A stretch of 64,000 nt of DNA from Bacteroidaceae bacterium (GTDB lineage Bacteria > Bacteroidota > Bacteroidia > Bacteroidales > Bacteroidaceae), in assembly GCA_017933995.1 (NCBI GenBank), contig JAGBKI010000047.1, positions 1 to 64,000 on the forward strand, written 5' to 3'. The position numbers and the translations under genes were made by a program. Below the pieces are notes generated by a model. The model made no database searches, had not been told where the DNA came from, and was given only the letters and a program-made list of their open reading frames with translations. This document shows, piece by piece, positions 53,803 to 62,210 of this stretch. Position 1 is the first letter of the stretch, and each line of letters opens with the position of its first letter.

Positions 53803-54051
53803 ATGAAACGTGAATTTGCTTTTTCCCGCTTGAACTTTGTGCTACTCGCAATAGCGATGGCCATTGTTGTGGTCGGGATGGTGCTTATGGCTGGCGACGC
53901 TTCGACAGCGGAGCGCTTCAATCCCAGCGTTTTTGCCGCGCAACACATTAAAGCGGCACCACTTATCTGTCTGTTTGGCTACTTGTTGATGATTGTGGCC
54001 ATCCTTATCCCCAGCAAACGGAAAGGAACGGAAGAAAGTCCCAAGCAATAG
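53803..54051 (+). CDS. DUF3098 small membrane protein
   Basis: 82 residues with two membrane helices (FVLLAIAMAIVVVGMVLMAG and LICLFGYLLMIVAILIPSKR) and a charged tail. It matches the DUF3098 family that precedes uppP in Bacteroidetes. Its function is unknown; the invariant neighbourhood suggests a link with undecaprenyl phosphate recycling or cell division (the gene before it is often ftsX, which is absent here). Start and length are typical. Confidence 0.85.
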   Translation: MKREFAFSRLNFVLLAIAMAIVVVGMVLMAGDASTAERFNPSVFAAQHIKAAPLICLFGYLLMIVAILIPSKRKGTEESPKQ

Positions 54052-54160
54052 CCTTGTTTATAATTGAAGCATCCTGCCTGTTGCTTCACGGACACGCGAC
54101 TACGCGTGGCGGGCTATTCCACGAGCCCTTTTCTTCATTTCCTTCTTTATAACAAGAACA

Positions 54161-54985
54161 ATGGGAACGATTGAAGCCCTTATCCTCGGCCTCGTGCAGG
54201 GGCTGACGGAGTACCTGCCCGTGAGTAGCAGCGGCCACCTGGCTATCGGCTCCGCCCTGCTGGGCGTGGACAGCGAGGAAAACCTGATGTTCACTGTGGC
54301 TGTCCACGTGGCCACCGTGCTGAGCACACTCGTCGTGCTGTGGGGCGAAATCTGGAAACTTGTGCGCGGCACGTTCGCGCCCTGCGAGACGCGCGCCGAC
54401 GGCGCGCGCCGCCCCAATGCCGACCAGCGTTATCTGCTGGCCATTGTCGTCTCGATGATTCCCGTGGGCATCGTCGGTGTGTTCTTCAAGGACACCGTGG
54501 AGCGTATTTTCGGCAGCGGCCTGCTCGTCGTGGGCGTCTGCCTGTTGCTCACCGCCGCTCTGCTGGCCTTCTCCTACTACGCCCGCCCGCGACAGAAGGA
54601 GGAGATTTCGGTGCGCGACGCCTTTGTCATCGGTCTGGCGCAGGCCGCCGCCGTGCTGCCCGGCCTCAGCCGCAGTGGCTCCACCATCGCCACCGGCCTG
54701 CTGCTCGGCAACCGCAAGGAGTCGATGGCGCAGTTCTCGTTCCTGATGGTTATACCGCCCATACTGGGCGAGGCGCTGCTCGACACCCTCAAGGTGGTGA
54801 AGGAGGGCTTCGCCGCCACCTTCAGCGGCGTGGGCGCGCTGCCCATGGCCGTGGGCTTTGTGGCCGCCTTCGTCAGCGGCGTCGTGGCCTGCAAGTGGAT
54901 GATAGGCGTCGTCCGCCAGGGCAAACTCATCTACTTCGCCTATTACTGCGCTGTGGCAGGCGTGCTGACCATTCTTTTTAAGTAA
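54161..54985 (+). CDS. uppP: Undecaprenyl-diphosphatase
   Basis: 274 residues, about eight hydrophobic segments. [21 protein letters not shown] and [23 protein letters not shown] are the two UppP/BacA signature regions, with the catalytic Glu, Ser and Arg residues present. It removes a phosphate from undecaprenyl diphosphate so that the lipid carrier can be reused for peptidoglycan and O-antigen; overexpression gives bacitracin resistance. It lies 12 bp upstream of truB. Confidence 0.96.
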   Translation: MGTIEALILGLVQGLTEYLPVSSSGHLAIGSALLGVDSEENLMFTVAVHVATVLSTLVVLWGEIWKLVRGTFAPCETRADGARRPNADQRYLLAIVVSMIPVGIVGVFFKDTVERIFGSGLLVVGVCLLLTAALLAFSYYARPRQKEEISVRDAFVIGLAQAAAVLPGLSRSGSTIATGLLLGNRKESMAQFSFLMVIPPILGEALLDTLKVVKEGFAATFSGVGALPMAVGFVAAFVSGVVACKWMIGVVRQGKLIYFAYYCAVAGVLTILFK

Positions 54986-54997
54986 TAACTAAAAAAT

Positions 54998-55681
54998 ATG
55001 GATTTCCTCGCAGGCGAAATACTGGCATTCGACAAGCCCTACCGCATGACTTCCTTCCAGCTGGTGGCCAAGGTGCGGTGGCTGCTGTGCCGCCATCTGG
55101 GCGTGAAGTGTCTCAAGGTGGGCCACGCCGGCACACTCGACCCCCTCGCCACCGGCGTGGAAATCGTCTGCACCGGGCGCGCCACCAAGCAAATCGAGCG
55201 CCTGCAACTCCACGAAAAGGAATACATCGCCGGGCTGCGCCTCGGCGCCACGACGCCCAGTTTTGACCTGGAGCATCCCGTCGACGCCACCTATCCCTAC
55301 GACCACATCACCCCCGAACTGCTCCACGACACGCTGCGACGCTTCGAGGGCGACATGGAGCAGATTCCGCCCGTCTTCTCCGCCTGCAAGGTGGCGGGCG
55401 ACCGCGCCTGCGACCTGGCACGCAAGGGGCGTGACGTCACCTTACAACCCAAGCGCATACACATCGAGCGCATCGAGGTCGTGAACTTCGCTCTGCCTGA
55501 CGTCACGCTACGTGTCACCTGCGGCAAGGGCACCTACATCCGCTCACTGGCGCGCGATATCGGACGGGCGCTCGGCAGCGGCGCACACCTCACCTCCCTC
55601 CGCCGCACCCGCGTCGGCGACATCACTGCCGAACGATGCTACACCATCGACAGTTTTGCGCAGACCTTGTATAGACAATAA
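54998..55681 (+). CDS. truB: tRNA pseudouridine(55) synthase
   Basis: 227 residues. DKPYRMTSFQLVAKVRW, KVGHAGTLDPLATGVEIV (catalytic Asp), FEGDMEQIPPVFSA and VTCGKGTYIRSLARDIGRAL are the TruB motifs. It converts U55 of the T-loop to pseudouridine in all elongator tRNAs. The C-terminal PUA domain of E. coli TruB is missing, as is usual for the shorter Bacteroidetes form. It is in the uppP-truB-queA run. Confidence 0.96.
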   Translation: MDFLAGEILAFDKPYRMTSFQLVAKVRWLLCRHLGVKCLKVGHAGTLDPLATGVEIVCTGRATKQIERLQLHEKEYIAGLRLGATTPSFDLEHPVDATYPYDHITPELLHDTLRRFEGDMEQIPPVFSACKVAGDRACDLARKGRDVTLQPKRIHIERIEVVNFALPDVTLRVTCGKGTYIRSLARDIGRALGSGAHLTSLRRTRVGDITAERCYTIDSFAQTLYRQ

Positions 55682-55754
55682 ATGTAGTAACCGTGCTGTT
55701 CTTAAACATCTGAACCTCCTTAAAACCTCTTAAACCTCGTATACCCTTGCCGCA

Positions 55755-56810
55755 ATGAAACTCTCACAATTCAAGTACGACCTCCCGCAAGAAAACATCG
55801 CCAAGTACCCCGAATATAGCCGCGACGTGTGCCGCCTCATGGTGCTCCACCGCTCCACAGGCGACATTGAGCACAAAGACTTCGTCAGCCTGCTCGCCCC
55901 CTACAAGGAGCACGACCTCTTTGTCTTCAACAACACCCGCGTCTTCCCCGCCCGCCTCTATGCCAATAAGGAGAAGACCGGCGCGCGCATCGAGGTTTTT
56001 CTGTTGCGCGAACTCAACGACGAGTTCTTCCTTTGGGACGTTATTGTTGACCCCGCCCGCAAGATACGCATCGGCAACAAACTTTTCTTCGGCGAGGACG
56101 GCGGCCTCGTAGCCGAGGTCATCGACAACACCACCAACCGAGGCCGCACGCTCCGCTTCCTCTACGACGGCGACCACGAGGAATTTAAGCAACTGCTCTA
56201 CAGCCTCGGCGAAGCTCCCGTGCCGCGTTTCGTGGACCGTGACAGCGAACCCGAAGACCTGGAGCGTTACCAAACGCTCTTTGCCACCGAGGAAGGCGCC
56301 GTCTGCGCCCCCTCTGCAGGGTTGCACTTCTCAAAGCAGATGCTCAAGCGTATGGAGATTGCAGGCATTGACACCACCTACGTCACCTTCCACAACGGGC
56401 TGAATCAGTTCCAAAGCGCCGATGTTGAGGATCTCTCCAAAAATAAGGTCGACAGCGAGCAGATGCGCATTGGCAGTGCCTGTGTAGCCCGCGTGAACGA
56501 GGCACGCGAAAAGGAGCAGCGCATCTTGGCCGTCGGCACATCCACAATGCGCGCACTGGAAACCGCCGTTGTAGGAACCTACGGACGCATCAAAGAATAC
56601 GAAGGTTGGACCAACAAATTTATCTTCCCGCCCTACACGTTCCGCGTGGCCGACTCGATGCTCGCGAACCTCCATATGCCGCTCTCACCCCAACTGATGG
56701 TAGTGGCCGCTTTCGGCGGCTACGAACACACAATGCACGCCTACGAAGTGGCCGTAAAGGAAGGTTATAGTTTCGGCCCCTTCGGCGACGCCATGCTCAT
56801 CGTGGAGTAA
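55755..56810 (+). CDS. queA: QueA-type tRNA ribosyltransferase-isomerase (paralog 2)
   Basis: 351 residues, the standard length. MKLSQFKYDLPQENIAKYPE, DLFVFNNTRVFPARL, APSAGLHFSKQ, HNGLNQFQSADVEDLSKNKVDSEQ (in part), AVGTSTMRALE and PPYTFRVADSMLANLHMP follow the QueA plan. In the region where paralog 1 has the canonical HVGAGTF it reads FHNGLNQF, so the substrate pocket differs. It is in the truB-queA-folK cluster common to Bacteroidetes. Which of the two is the true QueA, and what the other does, is open. Confidence 0.85.
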   Translation: MKLSQFKYDLPQENIAKYPEYSRDVCRLMVLHRSTGDIEHKDFVSLLAPYKEHDLFVFNNTRVFPARLYANKEKTGARIEVFLLRELNDEFFLWDVIVDPARKIRIGNKLFFGEDGGLVAEVIDNTTNRGRTLRFLYDGDHEEFKQLLYSLGEAPVPRFVDRDSEPEDLERYQTLFATEEGAVCAPSAGLHFSKQMLKRMEIAGIDTTYVTFHNGLNQFQSADVEDLSKNKVDSEQMRIGSACVARVNEAREKEQRILAVGTSTMRALETAVVGTYGRIKEYEGWTNKFIFPPYTFRVADSMLANLHMPLSPQLMVVAAFGGYEHTMHAYEVAVKEGYSFGPFGDAMLIVE

Positions 56811-56823
56811 CCCCGCGCTCGTT

Positions 56824-57714
56824 ATGCTCCTTCTTCTTTCCCTCGGTAGCAATCTCGGTGAGCGTGAAGCACAAATTAGGCGAGCGGCCGATCTTATTGC
56901 AACACGCACCGGGCGACTTGTTGCCCTTTCTAGCCTGCACAACTACGCACCATGGGGATTTCGCTCCGAACACCCTTTTATCAATGCCGCAGCGGTCATA
57001 GACACCGCGCTCGACGCCGAGACCATTCTTGACACTGCCGAAGCCGTGGAGCGCGAACTAGGGCGCACAGCCAAGAGCCGTGTGAACGGATACCACGATC
57101 GCACCATAGACATTGACCTGCTCGCACTGGATGACGCAATAGTGGAAACGCCGCGCCTCAGCCTTCCCCACCCCCACCTGCCGCGCCGACGCTTTGTGCT
57201 CGAGCCGCTCTGCGAAATCGCCGCCAGCGTCATCCATCCCACAATTGGCAAAACTTACGCCGACCTGCTGAGCGACCTCAACACCCTACAAATATCCCGC
57301 GCCACAGAGGCCAGTGACGAACTCATAGTGGCGATGAACCGCCTGCTGCCACAACTCTCCTCCACCGCTCCCTTTTATACAACCTCCACACTGACCACGC
57401 TGCTCGTTGCCCCAAGCACACGAGTCTTTATCGGGCGCGACGAGGAAGGCGTCATCCGCGCCACCTGTACCCTATGCCTTGTCCAGATGCCCACAGGACA
57501 CAAAGCCTGGTTGGAGGACGTCGTGACCGACACTGCCTGCCGGGGACGCGGCTACGCCCGCCAGCTCATAGCCCGCGCTGTTGATGAGGCGCGCGCCGAG
57601 GGTTGTACTTGCCTGAATCTCACCAGCCGCCCCTCGCGCGAAGCTGCTAACCACCTCTACCACTCCCTCGGTTTCCAACAGCGCGAAACCAACGTCTATC
57701 GCCTCGATCTCTAA
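56824..57714 (+). CDS. folK: FolK (HPPK) fused to a GNAT acetyltransferase
   Basis: 296 residues in two domains. Residues 1-155 are HPPK: LLLSLGSNLGEREAQIRRA, NYAPWGFRSEHPFINAA, GYHDRTIDIDLLALDD and LPHPHLPRRRFVLEPLCEIA. It pyrophosphorylates 6-hydroxymethyl-dihydropterin for folate synthesis. Residues about 160-296 form a GNAT domain with the acetyl-CoA loop RGRGYARQLI and the C-terminal NHLYHSLGFQQRE. No stop or frameshift separates the domains. The acetyl acceptor is unknown. It starts 13 bp after queA. Confidence 0.85.
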   Translation: MLLLLSLGSNLGEREAQIRRAADLIATRTGRLVALSSLHNYAPWGFRSEHPFINAAAVIDTALDAETILDTAEAVERELGRTAKSRVNGYHDRTIDIDLLALDDAIVETPRLSLPHPHLPRRRFVLEPLCEIAASVIHPTIGKTYADLLSDLNTLQISRATEASDELIVAMNRLLPQLSSTAPFYTTSTLTTLLVAPSTRVFIGRDEEGVIRATCTLCLVQMPTGHKAWLEDVVTDTACRGRGYARQLIARAVDEARAEGCTCLNLTSRPSREAANHLYHSLGFQQRETNVYRLDL

Positions 57715-57734
57715 CCCCAGTCTCGACAGAAGCA

Positions 57735-57784
57735 GACACTACGCACGCGCATAACAATTACACGATTTGCCCGTGCGTAGTGTC
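57735..57784. terminator. Terminator after folK
   Basis: GACACTACGCACG and CGTGCGTAGTGTC form a perfect 13-bp stem around a 24-nt loop, followed by CTTATTTT. Confidence 0.75.
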
Positions 57785-57880
57785 CTTATTTTCGCACCAT
57801 AGGTTTACGCCAAAGGTACTGGCATATGGCAAAGCAAGTGAAAAGCAGCACTTTCCTCTTGCTTTGCCCTTGTTTTTTCG

Positions 57881-57888
57881 TACTTTTG
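57881..57888 (+). promoter_or_regulatory. -7 promoter box for parE
   Basis: TACTTTTG with TTG at 57859-57861, 19 bp upstream; the start codon is 30 bp downstream. Confidence 0.75.
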
Positions 57889-57917
57889 CCGCACAAGCAA
57901 AAAGCGAAACACTCTGA

Positions 57918-59909
57918 ATGGCAGAAGAAACACAGACGCTGCGCAGCGCGGCGGACTACACCGAGGACAACATACGCCACCTTGACGACATGGAGCACGT
58001 GCGCACCCGCGCCGGCATGTACATCGGACGCCTGGGCGACGGCGCGCACGCCGAGGACGGCATCTACGTGCTCCTCAAGGAAACCATTGACAACAGCATC
58101 GACGAGTTCAACGAGGGCTTCGGCAAACGCATCGAGGTGGGCATCACCGACAGCCTCTCGGCCACCGTGCGCGACTACGGACGCGGCATCCCGCCGGGCA
58201 AACTGGTCGACGTCGTCTCGCAGCTCAACACGGGCGGCAAGTTCGACAACGACAACTACACGGCCAGTGTGGGTCTGAACGGCGTGGGCCTGAAGGCCGT
58301 GAACGCCCTCTCGTCGCGCTTCACCGCGCGCACCCACCGCGACGGCAGGTTCCGCGAAGTGACCTTCGAGCGCGGCAAGATGGTCAGCGACACCGAGGGC
58401 GACACCACCGAGGAGAACGGCACCTACATCGCCTTCACGCCCGACGACACCCTTTTTCTGCGCTACCGCTTCCGCGACGAGTTCGTGTCGAACATGTTGC
58501 GCAACTACACCTACCTCAACACCGGCCTCTCCATCTACCACGACGGGCGCCGCATCGTGAGCCGCAACGGCCTGAAAGACCTCCTGACCGACAACATGAC
58601 CTCGCCCGGCCTCTACGACATCGTGCACCTCAAGGGCGACGGCATCGAAATCGCCTTCACCCACACGGGGCAGTACGGCGAGGAGTACTACAGTTTTGTC
58701 AACGGCCAGCACACCACGCAAGGCGGCACACACCAGAGCGCTTTCAAGGAACACCTGGCCCGCACCATCAAGGAGCACTTCGGCAAGAACTTCGAGCCGG
58801 GCGACGTGCGCAACGGCCTCGTGGCCGCCATCGCCATCCGCGTCATCGAGCCTATGTTCGAGAGCCAGACCAAAATCAAGCTCGGCTCGCTCACCATGGC
58901 CCCCGACAAGGACAAGAACGGGAACCCCTTCCACCTCAGCGGCGTGAGCGTGAACAAGTTCGTGGGCGACTTCATCAAGGAGCAGGTGGACAACTACTTG
59001 CACAAGCACACCGACGTGGGCGAGGTCATTTTGCAAAAAATCGTGGAGAGCGAGAAGGAGCGCAAGGCCATCGCCGGTGTCACCAAACTGGCCCGCGAGC
59101 GCGCCAAGAAGGCCAACCTCCACAACCGCAAGCTGCGCGACTGCCGCATACACTACAACGACCCCGCGCCCAAACTCAAAAAGGGTGAGGAACTCACCGA
59201 CGACAACGACCCGCGCAGCGAGAGCAGCATCTTCATCACCGAGGGCGACAGTGCCAGCGGCAGCATCACGAAGAGCCGCGACGTGAACACGCAGGCCGTC
59301 TTCTCCCTGCGCGGCAAACCCCTCAACACGTTCGGACTGACCAAGAAGGTGGTCTACGAGAACGAGGAGTTCAACCTCCTGCAGGCAGCCCTCAACATCG
59401 AGGACGGCCTCGACGGCCTACGCTACAACAAGGTCATTGTGGCCACCGACGCCGACGTCGACGGTATGCACATCCGCCTGCTGATGATCACCTTCTTCCT
59501 ACAGTTCTTCCCCGACCTCATCAAGAAGGGGCACGTCTACATCCTGCAGACGCCGCTCTTCCGCGTGCGCAACAAGAAGAAGGGCGCAAAGGGCAGCGGG
59601 TCGAAGCGCGCCGAATACGAGACGGCCTACTGCTACACCGACGAAGAGCGCCTCGCCGCCATCGAACGCCTCGGCCCCGATCCCGAGATTACGCGCTTCA
59701 AGGGGCTGGGCGAGATTTCGCCCGACGAGTTCCGGGGCTTCATCGGCCCGGACATACGCCTGGAGCAGGTGTCGCTGCACAAGAGCGACCAGCCCGGCGA
59801 CCTGATGGCCTACTATATGGGCAAGAACACCATGGACCGCCAGCAGTTCATCATCGGCAACCTCCGCGTCGAGGAGGATTTGGCGGAAGAAGAAGAAGTT
59901 AATCAGTAG
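57918..59909 (+). CDS. parE: DNA topoisomerase IV subunit B
   Basis: 663 residues. The ATPase GHKL domain has [27 protein letters not shown] (Asn for Mg-ATP), [10 protein letters not shown] and [14 protein letters not shown]. The TOPRIM domain has [11 protein letters not shown] and [11 protein letters not shown]. The C-terminus has [13 protein letters not shown]. With ParA/ParC it decatenates chromosomes. ParE and not GyrB is inferred from the parE-coaD-S41 neighbourhood known in Bacteroides and the short length (GyrB is usually longer or similar, so this is not absolute). Confidence 0.9.
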   Translation: MAEETQTLRSAADYTEDNIRHLDDMEHVRTRAGMYIGRLGDGAHAEDGIYVLLKETIDNSIDEFNEGFGKRIEVGITDSLSATVRDYGRGIPPGKLVDVVSQLNTGGKFDNDNYTASVGLNGVGLKAVNALSSRFTARTHRDGRFREVTFERGKMVSDTEGDTTEENGTYIAFTPDDTLFLRYRFRDEFVSNMLRNYTYLNTGLSIYHDGRRIVSRNGLKDLLTDNMTSPGLYDIVHLKGDGIEIAFTHTGQYGEEYYSFVNGQHTTQGGTHQSAFKEHLARTIKEHFGKNFEPGDVRNGLVAAIAIRVIEPMFESQTKIKLGSLTMAPDKDKNGNPFHLSGVSVNKFVGDFIKEQVDNYLHKHTDVGEVILQKIVESEKERKAIAGVTKLARERAKKANLHNRKLRDCRIHYNDPAPKLKKGEELTDDNDPRSESSIFITEGDSASGSITKSRDVNTQAVFSLRGKPLNTFGLTKKVVYENEEFNLLQAALNIEDGLDGLRYNKVIVATDADVDGMHIRLLMITFFLQFFPDLIKKGHVYILQTPLFRVRNKKKGAKGSGSKRAEYETAYCYTDEERLAAIERLGPDPEITRFKGLGEISPDEFRGFIGPDIRLEQVSLHKSDQPGDLMAYYMGKNTMDRQQFIIGNLRVEEDLAEEEEVNQ

Positions 59910-60040
59910 ATTAGTCGTTTAGTTTTTTAGTTAAATAGTTGTTTAGTTGATAGATTGCCCCCTGGGAAGCCCCGTCCGCATTACCTAACAACTAAAAAAC
60001 TAAACAACTAATCAACTAAACAACTCATAAACTCACAAAC
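59910..60040. repeat. Micro-repeat dyad between parE and coaD
   Basis: TTTAGTTAAATAGTTGTTTAG strings on the left and AACTAAACAACTAATCAACT strings on the right around a CCCCCTGGGAAGCCCCGTCC centre, ending 3 bp before the coaD start. Confidence 0.8.
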
Positions 60041-60043
60041 TCA

Positions 60044-60490
60044 ATGACCGCCATCTTCCCCGGCTCGTTCGACCCCTTCACGGTGGGGCACGCCAGCATC
60101 GTGGCGCGCGCCACGGAACTGTTCGGTCACGTGGTGATAGCCGTGGGCGTGAACGAGAACAAGCGCCCCCTCTACCCCACCGAGCGGCGCGTGGCCTTCA
60201 TCAGCCGCCTCTACCGGGACGACCCGCGCATCTCCGTTGTCTCCTACGACGACCTGACCATCGACCTCGCCGCGCGCCTCGGCACCAAGTTCATCGTGCG
60301 CGGCCTGCGCAGCGTCAAGGACTTTGAGTACGAGCGCGACGTGGCCGCCATGAACAAGCGGCTGGGCGGCCTGGAGACCGTGTTGCTGCTCACCGAGCCC
60401 CAGCACGCCGCCATTTCCAGCAGCGTCGTGCGCGAACTGATGGCCTACGGGCGCGATGTCAGCGAGTTTTTGCCTAATCCCCGTGCTTAG
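60044..60490 (+). CDS. coaD: Phosphopantetheine adenylyltransferase
   Basis: 148 residues. FPGSFDPFTVGHASIVARA (the TxGH nucleotidyltransferase motif), FIVRGLRSVKDFEYERDVAAMN and ISSSVVRELMAYGRDVSEFLP are the CoaD signatures. It adenylates 4'-phosphopantetheine in CoA synthesis. It follows parE after a repeat element and precedes the S41 protease gene, as in other Bacteroidales. Length is near the family norm (about 150-160). Confidence 0.96.
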   Translation: MTAIFPGSFDPFTVGHASIVARATELFGHVVIAVGVNENKRPLYPTERRVAFISRLYRDDPRISVVSYDDLTIDLAARLGTKFIVRGLRSVKDFEYERDVAAMNKRLGGLETVLLLTEPQHAAISSSVVRELMAYGRDVSEFLPNPRA

Positions 60491-60562
60491 GCTTATGTAT
60501 ATCCCTTTCTCTACCCCTAAAAGCCTCTATCCCGACCGAGTTTCACCCTCTTATATATAATT

Positions 60563-62185
60563 ATGGAGTACACCCACCGCAGCATCTTTCAAGCAGTTCT
60601 TTGCCAAATAAAGATGCCATTTCTCTTGCTTCTTTTCACCATCTGCCCTCTGCTTTCGCCAGCACAGCATCTCGGCTTGGACTTCGATATAGATCAGATA
60701 CGCAAGTTACAGGCCGCCATGATTTTCATTTCCAACTTTTACGTGGACAGCGTCTCGGACGCCACCATCGTGGAGAACGCCATCGGCGGCGTGCTTGAGC
60801 AACTCGACCCCCACAGCAGCTACAGCAACGCCGAAGAGACGCGCCGCCTCAACGAACCACTGCAAGGCGGCTTCGGCGGCATCGGCGTGCAGTTCAACAT
60901 GCTCGACGACACGCTCGTCGTCATCCAGGCCACCAAGGACGGCCCCAGCGAGAAGGCTGGCATCGAGCCGGGCGACCGCATCATCACCGTCGACGGCGAG
61001 CCGATTGCTGGCGTCAAGATGCCGCGCGACACCATTATGAAGAAACTGCGCGGCGACGAAGGCACGCGCGTGCGCCTCGGCCTTGTCAGGCGCGGCATCA
61101 AGAAGCCTTGGTACGTCACGCTCGTGCGCGACCAAATTCCCGTCTCGACGGTAGACGCTTTCTACATGGTTGAACCCGGCATTGGCTACATCCATCTGGA
61201 ACGTTTCGGGGCCAACACGGGCGACGAGTTGCGCAAAGCCATCAAGGCGCTGAAGGCACAAGGGATGAAAGACCTCTTGCTCGACTTGGAGCAAAATGGT
61301 GGTGGCTATCTTGAGGCTGCTGTGGAAGTGGCCAGCGAGTTCCTACCGTCGAGCCAACTGGTGGTTTACACCGAGGGGCGCACTGTACCGCGTCACAACT
61401 ACAGCACCGGCCCCGGTGGTCTGATGCGCGGGGGGCGACTGGTGGTGCTTGTCGATGAGTTCACCGCCTCGGCCTCCGAGATTGTCAGCGGTGCCTTGCA
61501 GGACTACGACCGCGCCACCATCGTGGGACGACGTACGTTCGGCAAAGGACTGGTGCAGCGCCCCTTCCCGCTCAACGACGGCTCGATGATACGCCTCACC
61601 GTGGCGCACTACTACACTCCCACGGGCCGTTGCATACAGAAGCCCTACGAGAAAGGCAAGCGCGATGACTACGACAACGACGTAGAGAACCGCTACGAAC
61701 ACGGCGAACTCTCGTCCATCGACAGCATACACCTCGACAGCACGCTCGTCTACCACACGCTGAACGAGGGGCGCACCGTCTACGGTGGCGGCGGCATCAT
61801 GCCCGACGTCTTCGTGCCGCTCGACACGACCAAATACACCCCGTTTTTCGGACGGTTACGCCGCACGGATATCCTGATAAACACCACGCTGCGCTACGCG
61901 ATGGAGAACCGCAAGCTGCTCCACGCCCGCTACCCCACGTTCGACGAGTTCGAGCAGCAGTTCATTGTGCCGCAGTCGCTCATCAGTTCTGTGATGGAAC
62001 AAGCCAAGGCCAAAGGCATAGAGCCGAAGGATACGGCAGAGCTGGATGCCACGATGAGCGACCTGCTGTTCACGCTCAAGGCACAAATTGTCTACAACCT
62101 ATGGGATCGCAACGAGTACTTCCGCTTTGCCAATCGTCGCAGCGACATCGTGCTACGCGGTCTACAAGTGTTAAAAGGGAAATAA
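60563..62185 (+). CDS. S41 carboxy-terminal processing protease
   Basis: 540 residues. An N-terminal hydrophobic segment (MPFLLLLFTICPLLSPAQ near residues 17-34) targets it to the periplasm. A PDZ domain (GGFGGIGVQFNMLDD, EKAGIEPGDRIITVDG) is followed by the catalytic S41 core with the Ser of EFTASASEIVSGAL and the Lys of RRTFGKGLVQ. It cuts near the C-terminus of periplasmic substrates. The TATATATAATTATGGAG sequence at the start overlaps the first codons. A start at M18 (60614) is also possible; the initial 17 residues look unlike a signal peptide. Confidence 0.93.
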   Translation: MEYTHRSIFQAVLCQIKMPFLLLLFTICPLLSPAQHLGLDFDIDQIRKLQAAMIFISNFYVDSVSDATIVENAIGGVLEQLDPHSSYSNAEETRRLNEPLQGGFGGIGVQFNMLDDTLVVIQATKDGPSEKAGIEPGDRIITVDGEPIAGVKMPRDTIMKKLRGDEGTRVRLGLVRRGIKKPWYVTLVRDQIPVSTVDAFYMVEPGIGYIHLERFGANTGDELRKAIKALKAQGMKDLLLDLEQNGGGYLEAAVEVASEFLPSSQLVVYTEGRTVPRHNYSTGPGGLMRGGRLVVLVDEFTASASEIVSGALQDYDRATIVGRRTFGKGLVQRPFPLNDGSMIRLTVAHYYTPTGRCIQKPYEKGKRDDYDNDVENRYEHGELSSIDSIHLDSTLVYHTLNEGRTVYGGGGIMPDVFVPLDTTKYTPFFGRLRRTDILINTTLRYAMENRKLLHARYPTFDEFEQQFIVPQSLISSVMEQAKAKGIEPKDTAELDATMSDLLFTLKAQIVYNLWDRNEYFRFANRRSDIVLRGLQVLKGK

Positions 62186-62210
62186 CAACACAACAATAAC
62201 TTTCCTCCCC

